This document shows, piece by piece, positions 15,306-24,272 of a stretch of 29,555 nt of DNA (positions are counted from its first letter, which is position 1; each line of letters begins with the position of its first letter). Under the pieces are notes generated by a model. It made no database searches and was not told the origin of the DNA. It saw only the letters and a program-made list of their open reading frames with translations. Source of the stretch: an uncultured Saprospiraceae bacterium (lineage in GTDB: Bacteria; Bacteroidota; Bacteroidia; Chitinophagales; Saprospiraceae); contig CALJKQ010000208.1 of the NCBI GenBank assembly GCA_937973565.1, positions 1 to 29,555 on the forward strand, given 5' to 3'. Made by a program: the position numbers and the translations under genes.

Positions 15306-18300
15306 ATGAGGATAGAACCAACCCAACTAAAAGTAATCCTTCTGCTGCTGGTCCCGATCCTGTTTTTAGGAAAACTGGCCGGACAGGATACCATTCCTCC
15401 GGTCATTGTGACTCCCGGTATATCCAAAACAACCGGATGTGAAGGCAGTAACATCGTTGGTGAGTTTAACCAGTGGTACAGCACAGCCGGCGGAACAGTA
15501 GCCACAGACAACAGCGGGAATTTTGTCATTGTAGCAAATATTCCGTACAACCTAGCCTTGGCCAGACTCAATGCATCTGCTGATACGCTTTGCGGCAACA
15601 CTAAAAATGTAGTACTCGAATTCAGGGCCATTGATTTGGCGAACAATGTTTCTGACCCCGTGATCATTTCATTCAGCGTTATCGACACCCTTCCACCGAT
15701 CATTTTTGTTAAGCCCAATGCTTCGTCCATAGAATGTACCCAGACATCCCAGGATTCGCTCAACAACTGGCTCCAGAGCAAAGGAGGTGCAAAGGCCAGC
15801 GACATTTGCAGCCCTACGGTTGACTGGACTGTTTTTTACTACCAGACATCTACCGGCATCCGGGATTCTGCATCTATAGAAGATGGCCCCTATCCCCAAA
15901 TTCCGGCAGGGGCCTGCAACTGGAATGTACTGGTGAGTTTCAAAGTTGTGGATGAATGTGGCAACCAAAGTGTAACACCGATAAGAACATTTGAAGTCAA
16001 GGATACCAAAGCACCTGTATTCTCAAATTTACCCGCCAATATCACTGTTAGCTGTGATCAGGTTCCTTTGCCTGCATTGATTACGGCAGAAGATGCCTGC
16101 GGAGGGCCAAGACCCATTACCTTTTCTGAAACCTCCACAAAACTGTCATCGCCTGTACAATGCGGTCATTACAACTACACCCTTACCCGAAAATGGACGG
16201 TATCAGATATTTGCGGTAATTCCAATAGCCACACCCAAATCATCATTGTTAAAGACACCATCGCCCCGGTTTTAAGTGGCATGAGTCCTCTTACCATATC
16301 ATGTGATGAATTGAGTTTTCCTGATTCAACACTTCAAATGAAAAGTGATGCATGCAGTCCTACCTTTCTGAGTTATCAGGACACCTTTGTTTTGGGGAAT
16401 AGCTGTGTATTTCAAACCAAAAGAACGTATACCGCAAGCGATGTATGCAACAATGTCAGAAGATTTGTGCAGGTATTGAATGTTAGAGATGATTTACCAC
16501 CAAAAATAAGTGTGCCTGCGCAAAATATGGGCATTGAATGTGATCAGGCAACCAATGTACAGGCGGCCTTTGAAAGTTGGCTCATCAACATGGGAGGCAG
16601 TGCTGCCAATGATGTTTGTAATAGCGGCCTTCATCACTTTGTGGCTGTACCGGGAAGTTATGTACTGGGAGACACCAATTCTTACCCCGGCATTCACCCC
16701 GGCTTGTTGGACCCTTCCAATTGCCCGTCTGCCATACCCTTTTATACGAGAGGAGAGAGGGTCGACTTTGTTTATTATGATGACTGCGGAAATACCAGTG
16801 TTACTTCAGCATTCTTTGGATTAAGAGACAACACACCGCCCACCCTATCCAATTGTCAGGCACAGCTTACAGTCGAGACCAATGCCGGAAGTTGTGAGGC
16901 CAATGTACAATTTGCCATGCCGGAAGCACAAGACAATTGTTCGCAGTTTTCTTCACCCGTTGTAAGGACAGCCACGGCACCGATTACATCACCCGTGCCG
17001 GGCAGCAACGAATCGGTTGTCTTTGCGGTGGACCTCACTTTTGGTCCCTACCCTATTGGTGCGCTTTCTCCTATTGCAGCATCCACCTTGATCATAGACC
17101 TTGTCAATATCGATGCCGATGATGCCTCAGAGTTTTTCAACATAGTAGATGAAGATGGAAATTTGTTGGGAAGAACCAATAATACCGATGATCAATGCGG
17201 GGACGGAAGAACCGAAGATAACACCATTCCTACAGCCAAAGTTACCCAATGGCTGGCAGACGGATTGATCAAGTTTAAATTGATCCCCAACAATCCCGGT
17301 GATGCTGTACTTGCCATCAATGATGTTTGTACCGGAGCTAAGATCAATGGCAGCCTTACTATTCCGATCGACGCCAATAACCTGATCACAAGCAGGTACA
17401 CCATCGAAGGATCAGGAGATACAGTGAATATAGTTCCTCCAGCCAATTTTACTTCGGTATTAGAAGCCGGAGAACACCAGGTTTCGTTTTTGTTCAGCGA
17501 TTGTGGTGGAAACCTTAGCAAATGTACCACGCAAATTACGGTTACAGACAAGTTACCTCCAACGATTACCTGTCCTACAAATATTTCACCATTAACGGTA
17601 GATGCCAACTGTGAAGCCAATGTGGAAATTCCATTGGGTCTTTACATCACCGACAACTGCGGATTTGCAGCCGGGTACGATGAAACGGTGCCTGTATCCA
17701 ATGAAGCCAGAAAAATTCAATTCAGGTATAATGAAGCAAGTGGGGTGCATCTCGCATTGAATAAAAACATAACTTTTCCAATTACCCCAACCATAAAGTT
17801 TCATGATCAGCCTGTGACCATTGAGGTCAATGCCTTTGGTGATTTCAATGATGCAACAGAGTTTTTTGACATCCTTGGAGAAGGAGGTTATGTATTGGGG
17901 AAAACCAAAAATTCAAGTGGTGCAGCCTGTGGCTTGTCGCACAATGTGTTTCAAATCCCTGCTGCCCTATACAACGATTGGGCGTCGGATGGAGAAGTAA
18001 CCCTTACAGCTGTTGCCAACAACATGCCCGGTGAAGAAGGCAATGGCATCAATCCCTGCAATGCGCTCACCCCCACGCAAACCATAGACAACAGCAGCTT
18101 TCTTACCGCTCGTCTTATCGTAGGCAATCCTATCTTCATTTATAAAATTGATGATGGCAATGCCAACCTGCTTCCGGCCAATGATACTTTGTCGGCAACA
18201 CTCTCCAACGGTAGTCACACCATCCGTTTTGAGGCAGCAGACAAAAGCGGGAACAAGGCAATATGTGAGACAACGATTCAGGTTTCGGACAATGTAGCTC

Positions 18301-21300
18301 CTGAAGCCAGATGCAAAGGTTTTGTGGTTCGTTTGCACCCCTCCGGTGAAAGTGCGTATACATTATCCCCGGATAGTATTGACAATGGCAGTAGAGATAA
18401 TTGCTCTATCGACAGTACCTGGGTGGTCAACGGAGTCTATAATTGCGCTGATATTGGTTCAGAAAAAACAGCCATATTGTTTGTGCAGGATGAAAATGGC
18501 AACATTGCTTCCTGCAGTGCTGCTGTAAAAATTGAAGCTTCGATTTTGAAACCCAGTTTTACGGCGGGACTATGTGAGGGCGATACACTTAAATTATTTG
18601 CCAATTTACCTGCCGGTGGAAACCCCAACGTTTATTCTTATGAATGGTACCGAAACGATGTGTTGGTTTCAAACCTTGAAAACCCAAAATTTTCCAATGC
18701 CGGTTCAGGATTCAATGGCGTTTACAGAATATTGGCAAAAGGACTTGGCGGTTGTTTTGGAGAAGGACTGGTAACCGTGAACATACAACCCCTTACTACG
18801 CCCATTGTGAATTCTGATTCCGACAATTACTGTGACAACCAGAATGTAAAACTTACAACCAATACATTTACCGGTGATATCAGGTATGAATGGTATGAGG
18901 GCTTTCCTCCCAATGGAGTGCTGATAGGAAATACGACCAGTCCGGAACTGAATATCCAACCTGCTTCGGGCATTCACAACTACTATGTAATTGCTTTCAG
19001 CCAGAGTTGTACCTCGAATCCGAGTCCGACCCGCAGGCTGACCATTTATAAAAAACCGGTAGTAACATTGATTTCCACTTTTGAAAATGTATGCGAGGGT
19101 GGAAGTATACAGTTGGGTACCACTACAACAGGGCAAGAATACATGTATAGCTGGACAGGTCCCAATGGCTTTGTAAGCAATTTGGCCAATCCCGCTGAAA
19201 TAACCAATGTGCAAACGTCCAATCAGGGAAAATACCAATTGGTCATAAACATAGAAAACTGTAATTCCGATACAGCCACTACCAATGTTGTAGTTTTACC
19301 TACACCTCCCACACCTGAAATTACGGGCGAGAGCATTTATTGTGAAGGAACCACTTTTTCATTGGTGGTTAATAACCTGCCCACACAGGAAAAATATACG
19401 TGGTATAAAGACGGCGTGAAATTCAGAGTGACCAATGACAATTCTCTTGAAATCCTCAATGTTTCGCCGAGTGCCACCGGACTTTGGCAAGTGATTGTAG
19501 AATCCAATGGCTGTTCATCAGATACGTCTGAAGGTAAGTTTATCAGTATTGATAATCTTAGCGTCATTGGTGCAGGCAATAGCGGTCCTGCGTGTGAAGG
19601 AGATACCATTGATCTGAATGCTACTTTTGTTCCCAACAGTACCTACAATTGGGAAGGACCCGGAGGATTTACCGCCATTGGTCAGTTTGTAAAGGCTCCT
19701 GCAAAATCGGGAGATTATTTTGTGACCATCACAACTACCACAGGATGCAAAAATATCACCTTTACATCGGTAGAAGTTAATTCGGCACCATCCATTACGG
19801 CACTGAGCAATACCAGTACTTTGTGTATGGATGGCAAGACAGATATTGTTTTTTCACCCAGCATTTTTCCGCCCGGCAATTATGAATACAAATGGACAGG
19901 TCCCAATGGTTTTGATCAAAAAGTGGCCAATGCTAAAATTGCCAATGCTACACCTATCGCAAATGGGACTTATATCCTTACCGTATTCAACCGCAATTGC
20001 CCTTCCGAACCGGATACCAACACGATCAATATTCAACTCATTCCTTCGGCAGCTTCTCTGCTGGTACCTAACAGGGTTTGTGAAGGAGACAGCCTGGTAC
20101 TGAGTACTTCTGCCATTGCAGACTTGTATGAATGGCATACACCGACCGGAATTTTTCAAACCACGACTCCGAAATTTGTAATCAACAACATTTCAGAAAG
20201 TGGTGAAGGTAATTACCATTGTCTGGTAAAAAAAGGAGACTGTTTTTCTACCGCTTTTGAAGTTAAATTTGTAACGGTGGATGCCAGACCACTGGCTCCC
20301 GGCATAGATGGCAACAAAGTACTTTGTTTTGGTGATACCTTACAATTGAAACCCAATGTCACAGGAATTCAAAATGCCAATTGGAAAGGTCCGAACGGCA
20401 TTATCAGCACAGGATTAAATCTGGTAATACCCAATGTCAGAGGCATCCACGAAGGAGGCTATCAATTGTCTATTCAAAAAGATGGATGTTCTTCACCTTT
20501 TTCCCAGGTAACTTTTATTGAAGTGAAAGATTCCATTCCAGCAGCTGTTCCTGCAGAATCGGTATTGGCATTGTGCAAAAGCGGTGAAAGCCTTGTATTG
20601 TTGTGTGTTGATGATTATGATGCCAATCTGGGCTATACCTTTGAATGGAGGTTGAAGGATGGTGCCATTCTGGGAACCACAGTACAAGAATGTCTGGAAA
20701 TAAGCGCCTCAGCCTTCAAGGAAGGAGAGCAGCAAGTTGAAGTATGGGCATTTAAAGAAGGATGCAGGGCATTAACATCGGGCAATGTTGTAATCACCAA
20801 AAGGGAAGCACCCAATTTGCAAGCCTCTGCCAATTTTGATATTACTACGGTGTGCAGCAGTAACGGGACCCTGGAGTTGAATGCAGCCCATGAGTCACCG
20901 GTGGTGGATGTGCAGTGGACTTCCTTATCCGGCAACAACTCGATCGTAAGCCCCAATGCCGGCACTACTTTGGTTACTTCCTTTGAACCCGGCCTCAATG
21001 TTATTTTACTCAGCTACAGCAAAGAAGGATGCATTGATTTTTCAACCGATACCGTAAAGGTTTATTTGCTGGATGTGCCGGATGCAGAAAACGACAATTT
21101 TACATCCCCGCTTAATGGCGTCGTAGAATTTGATCCTCTGATCAATGATGAATACGAAACATTTTTTAAACTATCGTTTGACCCCGTTGATCCAAGGAAA
21201 GGAACATTGGAGAAAACAGATGATGGTTACCGTTTCATTCCCTTCACAGGATTCACGGGGAATCTGGAGTTAAAATATGAATTGTGTGTAGAGGGTTGCG

Positions 21301-21620
21301 ATAATTTGTGTGATATCGCTTCGGTGAATTTTCAGGTTGGGTTTGAAGCAGGCTGTACACCACCCACAATTTTTACACCCAATGGAGATGGCATCAACGA
21401 TACCTACATCATATCGTGTATAGAAACCGGCAGGCATCAGGACAACGAGTTGATTATTTTCAATCAATGGGGTGATCAGGTTTTTCAGGCTAAGCCCTAC
21501 GATAACAATTGGGATGGCACCTTCGGAGGCGATCCTCTTCCTGCGGGTACTTACTATTTTATTTTTAATCCGGGCCGAAACAGCAACAGGCTGAATGGCT
21601 TTGTAATCATACAGCGATGA
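15306..21620 (+). CDS. Giant HYR/Ig-like surface adhesin with type-B (CHU_C) T9SS sorting domain
   Basis: The protein has 2104 residues. Residues 1-27 (ILLLLVPILFLGKLAGQ) form the signal peptide. Residues ~28-540 are HYR-like modules, each opening with an Asp-Thr-x-x-Pro-Pro/Ala-Pro motif (DTLPPIIF, DTKAPVFSNLPANITVSC, DTIAPVLSG, DDLPPKISV, DNTPPTLSNC). Residues ~558-748 and ~795-995 are two related modules with DADDASEFFNIVDEDGNLLG and GDFNDATEFFDILGEGGYVLG. Residues ~1081-1920 are about ten Ig-like units, each opening with Cys-Glu-Gly (CEGDTLKL, CEGGSIQL, CEGDTIDL, CEGDSLVL) and containing a Trp-x-Gly-Pro or Glu-Trp-Tyr core. Residues ~1923-2010 resemble a cadherin-like unit. Residues ~2018-2104 are the T9SS type-B domain (PTIFTPNGDGINDTY, IIFNQWGDQVF, NGFVIIQR). 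It is presumably a surface filament or adhesin; ligand unknown. The next gene overlaps it by 4 nt. Confidence 0.95.
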   Translation: MRIEPTQLKVILLLLVPILFLGKLAGQDTIPPVIVTPGISKTTGCEGSNIVGEFNQWYSTAGGTVATDNSGNFVIVANIPYNLALARLNASADTLCGNTKNVVLEFRAIDLANNVSDPVIISFSVIDTLPPIIFVKPNASSIECTQTSQDSLNNWLQSKGGAKASDICSPTVDWTVFYYQTSTGIRDSASIEDGPYPQIPAGACNWNVLVSFKVVDECGNQSVTPIRTFEVKDTKAPVFSNLPANITVSCDQVPLPALITAEDACGGPRPITFSETSTKLSSPVQCGHYNYTLTRKWTVSDICGNSNSHTQIIIVKDTIAPVLSGMSPLTISCDELSFPDSTLQMKSDACSPTFLSYQDTFVLGNSCVFQTKRTYTASDVCNNVRRFVQVLNVRDDLPPKISVPAQNMGIECDQATNVQAAFESWLINMGGSAANDVCNSGLHHFVAVPGSYVLGDTNSYPGIHPGLLDPSNCPSAIPFYTRGERVDFVYYDDCGNTSVTSAFFGLRDNTPPTLSNCQAQLTVETNAGSCEANVQFAMPEAQDNCSQFSSPVVRTATAPITSPVPGSNESVVFAVDLTFGPYPIGALSPIAASTLIIDLVNIDADDASEFFNIVDEDGNLLGRTNNTDDQCGDGRTEDNTIPTAKVTQWLADGLIKFKLIPNNPGDAVLAINDVCTGAKINGSLTIPIDANNLITSRYTIEGSGDTVNIVPPANFTSVLEAGEHQVSFLFSDCGGNLSKCTTQITVTDKLPPTITCPTNISPLTVDANCEANVEIPLGLYITDNCGFAAGYDETVPVSNEARKIQFRYNEASGVHLALNKNITFPITPTIKFHDQPVTIEVNAFGDFNDATEFFDILGEGGYVLGKTKNSSGAACGLSHNVFQIPAALYNDWASDGEVTLTAVANNMPGEEGNGINPCNALTPTQTIDNSSFLTARLIVGNPIFIYKIDDGNANLLPANDTLSATLSNGSHTIRFEAADKSGNKAICETTIQVSDNVAPEARCKGFVVRLHPSGESAYTLSPDSIDNGSRDNCSIDSTWVVNGVYNCADIGSEKTAILFVQDENGNIASCSAAVKIEASILKPSFTAGLCEGDTLKLFANLPAGGNPNVYSYEWYRNDVLVSNLENPKFSNAGSGFNGVYRILAKGLGGCFGEGLVTVNIQPLTTPIVNSDSDNYCDNQNVKLTTNTFTGDIRYEWYEGFPPNGVLIGNTTSPELNIQPASGIHNYYVIAFSQSCTSNPSPTRRLTIYKKPVVTLISTFENVCEGGSIQLGTTTTGQEYMYSWTGPNGFVSNLANPAEITNVQTSNQGKYQLVINIENCNSDTATTNVVVLPTPPTPEITGESIYCEGTTFSLVVNNLPTQEKYTWYKDGVKFRVTNDNSLEILNVSPSATGLWQVIVESNGCSSDTSEGKFISIDNLSVIGAGNSGPACEGDTIDLNATFVPNSTYNWEGPGGFTAIGQFVKAPAKSGDYFVTITTTTGCKNITFTSVEVNSAPSITALSNTSTLCMDGKTDIVFSPSIFPPGNYEYKWTGPNGFDQKVANAKIANATPIANGTYILTVFNRNCPSEPDTNTINIQLIPSAASLLVPNRVCEGDSLVLSTSAIADLYEWHTPTGIFQTTTPKFVINNISESGEGNYHCLVKKGDCFSTAFEVKFVTVDARPLAPGIDGNKVLCFGDTLQLKPNVTGIQNANWKGPNGIISTGLNLVIPNVRGIHEGGYQLSIQKDGCSSPFSQVTFIEVKDSIPAAVPAESVLALCKSGESLVLLCVDDYDANLGYTFEWRLKDGAILGTTVQECLEISASAFKEGEQQVEVWAFKEGCRALTSGNVVITKREAPNLQASANFDITTVCSSNGTLELNAAHESPVVDVQWTSLSGNNSIVSPNAGTTLVTSFEPGLNVILLSYSKEGCIDFSTDTVKVYLLDVPDAENDNFTSPLNGVVEFDPLINDEYETFFKLSFDPVDPRKGTLEKTDDGYRFIPFTGFTGNLELKYELCVEGCDNLCDIASVNFQVGFEAGCTPPTIFTPNGDGINDTYIISCIETGRHQDNELIIFNQWGDQVFQAKPYDNNWDGTFGGDPLPAGTYYFIFNPGRNSNRLNGFVIIQR

Positions 21621-22576
21621 TGAAAAAAGTTATATACATACTTTTGATTTGGGCGGGTTGTAGGAATTCATTGCAGGCACAGCAAGAGTTATTATCGACT
21701 CAATTCATGTTCAACAAAATGGCCATTAACCCTGCTTTAGCGGGTCAGGAGAAATACACAGGCATTACAGCCATGGTTCGCGATCAATGGAATGGATTGC
21801 CCGGGGCACCGAAGTCCCAAATGCTAACGGTCAATCTTCCCAGGATTCAGGATAAAATTGGTTTGGGTTTTACCCTTAAGAACCAGCAAGTGGGTATATT
21901 CAGACATACCACCATAGGAGGGATTTATTCTTACAAATTTTTATTGGGAGACGGAGCGTTGTTGAGCATGGGTGTGGAATTTAATGCCAGAAGTTTTATC
22001 GCTGATTTTTCTGATCCTGCTTTGGTAGCCACACAGGGCCTTACCACAGACCCTTCCATACCGCAGGGTAAACAAAGCATCAATATTTTCAATGTTGGGT
22101 ATGGCGTTTATTTCAGTGCTAAAAAGTTTTTTATGGGGGCATCGATTCCGAGGTTGATTAAGACAGATTTGGATTTCGACAACAACAATGTAGTGACAGA
22201 AGAAGTAAGACATTTGTTCTTAATGGCCGGTACTGCTTTTGCGGTCAACAGAGAGCTTGATCTGCATACACAAACACTTTTTAAATTCAGCGAAAATGCG
22301 CCTTTTGACTTTGATTTGAATGTGAGTGTTACCCTCGACAAAAAGTACACGGGAGGTTTGACCTACCGGGCCGGCGGAGCCAGGGGTGATATTGGAGAAT
22401 CACTGGACCTTATATTTGGATTCAAGCTGAATGACAAATTAATGGTTGGTTTCTCCAATGATTTTACTACTTCAAAATTGAGAAGTTATACCAATGGAAG
22501 TATTGAAATCATTTTGCAATACGATTTGGGTAAAAAGAAAGACAGAGTAGTGGTGGTTAATCCTAGATACTTTTAA
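21617..22576 (+). CDS. PorP/SprF-family outer-membrane protein (partner of the giant adhesin)
   Basis: The protein has 319 residues. MMKKVIYILLIWAGCRNSLQ plus AQ is the signal peptide. The mature protein opens with the family signature (QFMFNKMAINPALAGQEKYT, then VRDQWNGLPGAPKSQ), followed by strands of a predicted beta barrel (LGFTLKNQQVGIF, LSMGVEFNARSF, KYTGGLTYRAGG, LMVGFSNDF, SIEIILQYDLG). Its ATG overlaps the TGA of the adhesin gene (ATGA, 21617-21620), which indicates translational coupling. In SprB/SprF of Flavobacterium the SprF protein is required for surface display of the matching adhesin, so this is very likely the dedicated partner of the 2104-residue protein. It differs clearly from the 3938-4879 homologue, so the two are not a recent duplication. 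Confidence 0.93.
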   Translation: MMKKVIYILLIWAGCRNSLQAQQELLSTQFMFNKMAINPALAGQEKYTGITAMVRDQWNGLPGAPKSQMLTVNLPRIQDKIGLGFTLKNQQVGIFRHTTIGGIYSYKFLLGDGALLSMGVEFNARSFIADFSDPALVATQGLTTDPSIPQGKQSINIFNVGYGVYFSAKKFFMGASIPRLIKTDLDFDNNNVVTEEVRHLFLMAGTAFAVNRELDLHTQTLFKFSENAPFDFDLNVSVTLDKKYTGGLTYRAGGARGDIGESLDLIFGFKLNDKLMVGFSNDFTTSKLRSYTNGSIEIILQYDLGKKKDRVVVVNPRYF

Positions 22577-22577
22577 C

Positions 22578-24269
22578 ATGAGGTGGATATTAATGTTTAT
22601 GTTGTTGGGTGGGAGTCAGTGGTTGTTTTCGCAGTGGACACTTGACAGCGCAGCGATACAAAAAGCGATGGTAAGCAATGAAGTGCTCATCAATAGCAAA
22701 CACCTGGAATCCTGTCCTGTCAATTATAAAGACGATTATATTCTACTGGTGAAATCCAACGACGACGGGCCTAAAGACGAAAACGGTGAATATTATTTTG
22801 ATCTGGTGTACACCGCTAAAAATGGCAAAGGGCAGCTGGCAAGACAGGCATTTCTTCCATTCAGTGTAAACAGCAACAAACACGAAGGACAAGCGGCCTA
22901 TGACCCCACCACAGAAAAGCTATATTTTACCCGGGCATGGTACGATGAAGAAAGGGGTACCCACAAAGACACTATAGCCCTGAAAATATACGAAGCAAGG
23001 GAATCAAATCAATATGCCAACCCTGTTGTGCTTCCTTTCTGCAGTGATAAATACAATGTCTGTCATCCTACCCTCAGTAAAAATGGCAGTTTTTTGATTT
23101 TTTCAAGCAACATGCCTGGCAGTGCGGCCATGGATCTTTACAAGGTTGAAAAATCGGGTAAAACATGGGGTACTCCCACCAGGCTGCCTTCTTCAGTCAA
23201 TGGTGTGGGCAATGACGTTTTTCCTTATCTATACAGAGACAGCATTTTGTTTTTCAGTTCCGACAGATCTGGAGGCAACGGAGGATTCGATATCTATTAC
23301 AGTATTTTGACTGACAGTACCTGGAGTGATGCCAAAGCCCTGCCCTATCCGGCAAACTCTTCCTTCGACGACATTGGTTTTCTCTTGAATGATAAGATGA
23401 ATGAGGCCTATTTTTCTTCCAACAGACCGGGTGGTAAGGGCAAAGACGACATCTATCATATAGTGAGTAATCAAACCTTCTTCAAAAAAGAGGAAGCTGT
23501 TAAGGTAGAAATGCAGGGGGTGATTTTGTCGGTTATTGACAAGCTGAGTTTTTTGCCCGTAGCAGGTGTAAGGGTTGTGCTGGATGAAATAGCCGTTGAT
23601 GCAGGTAATGTATCCAATTCATTGCAATGGGTTGGTGGAAAGGGTGAAAAAGGTGAAGTAATAGTCAAAATTCAGCCGGAAGTTATCACTACTGATGAAA
23701 GGTACAGCGATGCGGATGGAATGATAAAACTCAGCCTTAACAAAAAAGGCCACTACCTCATTCGCAGTTACAAAGAGGGATATCAGGAAGAAGTGGTTTT
23801 GTACCAACCTTTGAAAGATGGCAGCGAAAATACCATTGTCATGAATCCGCTTCCCGAGCCGGAGGTTGTAAAAGAAGAAAAACCAATCAAACTTCCAGCA
23901 GAAGCAGCTGTTGGTTCTGTTTTTGTATTTAATAGCATATTTTACGATTACAATTCTTCCTCATTAAAGGAAGATGCCATTCATGACCTCAATACCATTT
24001 ATGAGGCCATGGCTGCAAGACCTGAGATGAAGATACAATTATCTGCTCACACGGATTCGAGAGGCAATGCTGTTTACAACAAACAATTATCTGAACAAAG
24101 GGCAAAAGCTGCTAAAAAATACCTGGTTGAAAAAGGCATTCAGGCCGAAAGGATTAATACCGTTGGCTTTGGGGAGTCCCGCATTCGCAATCACTGCAAG
24201 GATGGTGTTACCTGTTCAGAAGATGAGCATCTGTACAACCGAAGAACTGAGGTACTGATTTTGGAATAG
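22578..24269 (+). CDS. PD40-repeat/OmpA-domain protein, PorE-like, third gene of the adhesin operon
   Basis: The protein has 563 residues. Residues 1-19 (MRWILMFMLLGGSQWLFSQ) are a signal peptide; no lipobox. Residues ~85-300 hold WD40-like PD40 beta-propeller units (STLSKNGSFLIFSSN-type segments: HPTLSKNGSFLIFSSN, DSILFFSSDRSGGNGGFDIY, NEAYFSSNRPGGKGKDDIY). Residues ~310-425 resemble a carboxypeptidase-regulatory-like fold (PVAGVRVVLDE, then IRSYKEGYQEEVVL). Residues ~450-563 are an OmpA C-terminal domain (LSAHTDSRGN, LSEQRAKAAKKYL, GFGESRIRN, NRRTEVLI) that binds peptidoglycan. PorE of Porphyromonas has PD40, regulatory-like and OmpA domains behind TPRs and anchors the T9SS to peptidoglycan; TPRs are absent here. 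It starts 1 nt after the SprF-like gene, so it probably links the adhesin complex to the cell wall. Confidence 0.9.
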   Translation: MRWILMFMLLGGSQWLFSQWTLDSAAIQKAMVSNEVLINSKHLESCPVNYKDDYILLVKSNDDGPKDENGEYYFDLVYTAKNGKGQLARQAFLPFSVNSNKHEGQAAYDPTTEKLYFTRAWYDEERGTHKDTIALKIYEARESNQYANPVVLPFCSDKYNVCHPTLSKNGSFLIFSSNMPGSAAMDLYKVEKSGKTWGTPTRLPSSVNGVGNDVFPYLYRDSILFFSSDRSGGNGGFDIYYSILTDSTWSDAKALPYPANSSFDDIGFLLNDKMNEAYFSSNRPGGKGKDDIYHIVSNQTFFKKEEAVKVEMQGVILSVIDKLSFLPVAGVRVVLDEIAVDAGNVSNSLQWVGGKGEKGEVIVKIQPEVITTDERYSDADGMIKLSLNKKGHYLIRSYKEGYQEEVVLYQPLKDGSENTIVMNPLPEPEVVKEEKPIKLPAEAAVGSVFVFNSIFYDYNSSSLKEDAIHDLNTIYEAMAARPEMKIQLSAHTDSRGNAVYNKQLSEQRAKAAKKYLVEKGIQAERINTVGFGESRIRNHCKDGVTCSEDEHLYNRRTEVLILE

Positions 24270-24272
24270 GCA

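Noticed and set aside
15155..15805. Open frame of 216 codons on the minus strand, overlapping the 5' end of the giant adhesin
   Set aside because: It lies antisense to the signal-peptide and HYR region of a far better gene, its product shows no domain and it has no promoter; it is an antisense shadow.
15306..21620. Possible CRISPR or tandem DNA repeat in the repetitive-looking adhesin genes
   Set aside because: The repeats exist only at protein level and are strongly diverged; no direct DNA repeats with regular spacers are seen anywhere in the window.
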